Source: Dinghuibacter sp035492835
GTDB lineage: Bacteria > Bacteroidota > Bacteroidia > Chitinophagales > Chitinophagaceae
DNA: 7,652 nt
Reading direction: 5' to 3'
NCBI RefSeq assembly: GCF_035492835.1
Contig: NZ_DATJIY010000221.1
Location: forward strand, 1 to 7,652
A program made the translations under genes and the position numbers. Shown here one piece after another: positions 6,625 to 7,652 of this stretch (positions are counted from its first letter, which is position 1; each line of letters starts with the position of its first letter). The notes under the pieces are model-generated. The model saw only the letters and a list, made by a program, of their open reading frames with translations, was not told where the DNA came from and did not search any database.

Positions 6625-7652
6625 ATGTTTAAAAGAAGCATTCACGACCGGTTGGAGGAATGGTCGGCCAAAAAGGATCGTAAGCCGCTGGTAATCAGAG
6701 GGGCCAGGCAGGTGGGTAAGACAACGGCCATCCGGCAGTTTTCAACCCGCTTCGGGCAGTATATATACCTCAACCTCGAGAGGGACGACGACCGGGAGCC
6801 CTTCGAGCAATTTACCAGCCTGGAGTCACTGGTTCAAGCCCTGTTTTTCCTAAAGAACCAACGGCTCGATAAGCGTGGAGACACGCTCCTGTTTATAGAC
6901 GAAATCCAAGAGGTGCCGGAGGCGCTAAAAATGCTGCGGTACTTTTATGAGGAGGCGCCAGATATCCGGGTCATAGCCGCCGGGTCCATGCTGGAAACCT
7001 TGTTCAACCGGCAGGTCAGTTTTCCCGTAGGGAGGGTGGAATACATGGCGATCTATCCTGTGTCTTTTCCCGAATTTTTATCCGCCATGGGAGAGGATGG
7101 CGCATTGGACCAATTGACGAAGGTGCCTATGGCGCCATTTGCGCATACCCGGCTGCTCCAGCTTTTTCATCAATACGCGCTGATTGGCGGCATGCCAGAA
7201 GTGGTGCAGCGATACGCGGAAAGCAAGGACCTTACGACACTGGGTTCGGTATATGAGTCATTGATCGTGTCCTATATCGACGACGTCGAGAAATATGCGG
7301 GCAACCAGACGCAGGTGGAGATGATCCGTTATGCCATAAGGGCTTCGTACGCGGAAGCGGGTAAGCGGATAAAGTATCAGGGTTTCGGAAAATCCAACTA
7401 CGGGTCCAGGGAAATGGGAGAAGCGTTGCGGACGTTGGAAAAGGCCTTGCTGATCCACCTGGTCTTCCCCCAGACAAGCGCTACCCTTCCTTTGGAGCCG
7501 GACCACAAGAAATCACCCCGGCTTCAGGTGCTGGATACAGGAATGTTGAACTATTTCGTGGGCATCCAAAAGGAGATCATCGGCACAAAAGACCTGAATG
7601 CCGTTTACCAGGGGACCATTATAGAACACCTGGTTGGCCAGGAGCTGCTTGC
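6625..7652 (+). CDS. AAA+ ATPase with DUF4143 C-terminal region (COG1373-like), 3' end beyond window
   Basis: The reading frame is open from ATG 6625 to the window edge: 342 full codons, beginning MFKRSIHDRLEEWSAKK. Residues 26-34 are a Walker A motif, GARQVGKTT (K32). Residues 88-95 are Walker B, LLFIDEIQ (D92, E93). VIAAGSML at 116-123 is a sensor-1-like segment, and PVGRVEY at 134-140 holds an arginine typical of this family. From about residue 200 the sequence fits DUF4143, with VLDTGMLNYFVG at 302-313 and YQGTIIEHLVGQELL at 328-342. Family members are usually about 380-450 residues, so perhaps 40-100 residues lie outside the window. No signal peptide or membrane helix is seen; it should be cytoplasmic. 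The biological role of the family is unestablished, and it is often multicopy in Bacteroidota. By eye its GC content in sampled 60-base lines (about 53-58%) is below that of a sampled rtcB line (about 67%), a hint of different origin. The start codon lies inside the fifth 33-bp repeat unit, with no Shine-Dalgarno sequence. Confidence 0.92.
   Translation, partial: MFKRSIHDRLEEWSAKKDRKPLVIRGARQVGKTTAIRQFSTRFGQYIYLNLERDDDREPFEQFTSLESLVQALFFLKNQRLDKRGDTLLFIDEIQEVPEALKMLRYFYEEAPDIRVIAAGSMLETLFNRQVSFPVGRVEYMAIYPVSFPEFLSAMGEDGALDQLTKVPMAPFAHTRLLQLFHQYALIGGMPEVVQRYAESKDLTTLGSVYESLIVSYIDDVEKYAGNQTQVEMIRYAIRASYAEAGKRIKYQGFGKSNYGSREMGEALRTLEKALLIHLVFPQTSATLPLEPDHKKSPRLQVLDTGMLNYFVGIQKEIIGTKDLNAVYQGTIIEHLVGQELL

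Larger units (their letters stand above)
6473..6637. repeat. 33-bp phased tandem repeat array filling a divergent intergenic region
   Basis: Five degenerate units start at 6473, 6506, 6539, 6572 and 6605, an exact 33-bp period with no spacers. The shared core, best seen in units 1 and 4, is GCCCTnACTTTGTnACAA, usually preceded by AAYT and followed in units 1 and 4 by ATCGG. Units 1 and 4 form one subtype centred on TTTGTnACAAA. Units 2 and 3 form another, beginning AATTGCCTTGT and carrying CTTG...CAAG arms. Unit 5 keeps AAAAGCCCTTACTCTGT and then diverges; it contains the ATG of the AAA+ gene at 6625. The first unit begins 2 nt upstream of the phosphatase ATG. The array therefore takes up almost all 154 bp between the two start codons and is clearly AT-richer than the flanking genes. 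A regulator-binding array controlling both genes, or a lineage repeat family linked to the ATPase gene, are the leading readings; both are inference. Confidence 0.88.

Noticed and set aside
6473..6637. CRISPR-like array
   Set aside because: The 33-bp units abut without unique spacers and are themselves degenerate, so this is a tandem repeat, not repeat-spacer structure.
6625..7652. Part of a defence or toxin-antitoxin system
   Set aside because: AAA+/DUF4143 proteins are sometimes found in such settings, but no partner gene is visible here and the window ends within the gene.

Overview
The window looks like Bacteroidota chromosome. GC-rich coding DNA, FtsX/MacB-type permeases of the Bacteroidota kind, a YncE-propeller/phosphoesterase fusion, an RtcB with an N-terminal extension, an AAA+/DUF4143 ATPase and start codons without clear Shine-Dalgarno sequences together suggest a high-GC member such as the Chitinophagaceae. 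The lineage is inferred from family resemblance, not from a marker gene.

Layout, left to right. (1) A complete rtcB-type RNA ligase gene on the + strand (12-1409). (2) A short spacer between convergent genes, mostly filled by a long, nearly perfect palindrome (46-bp arms, 4-nt loop, 1441-1536; extended stem 1434-1545). (3) A minus-strand FtsX/MacB-like ABC transporter permease (1552-3972). (4) A 122-bp gap with no clear signal. (5) A minus-strand exported two-domain protein with an N-terminal YncE/YVTN beta-propeller and a C-terminal alkaline phosphatase/phosphoesterase domain (4095-6470). (6) A 154-bp divergent intergenic region made almost wholly of a degenerate 33-bp tandem repeat. The period is exact, there are four full units plus a fifth, and the fifth holds the start codon of the next gene. 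(7) The first 342 codons of a + strand AAA+ ATPase with a DUF4143 C-terminal region (6625 to the window edge), cut off by the window end.

The genes do not form an obvious pathway. RtcB acts in cytoplasmic RNA repair or splicing, the permease in the inner membrane, the propeller-phosphatase outside the cytoplasm, and the ATPase has no established role. The phosphatase and permease lie head-to-tail and could be co-transcribed, but the 122-bp gap leaves this open. The two noncoding structures are the least explained parts: the long hairpin and, above all, the phased 33-bp array shared by the phosphatase and ATPase genes. No tRNA, rRNA, insertion sequence or CRISPR array was seen, and no gene-free stretch exceeds 300 bases.
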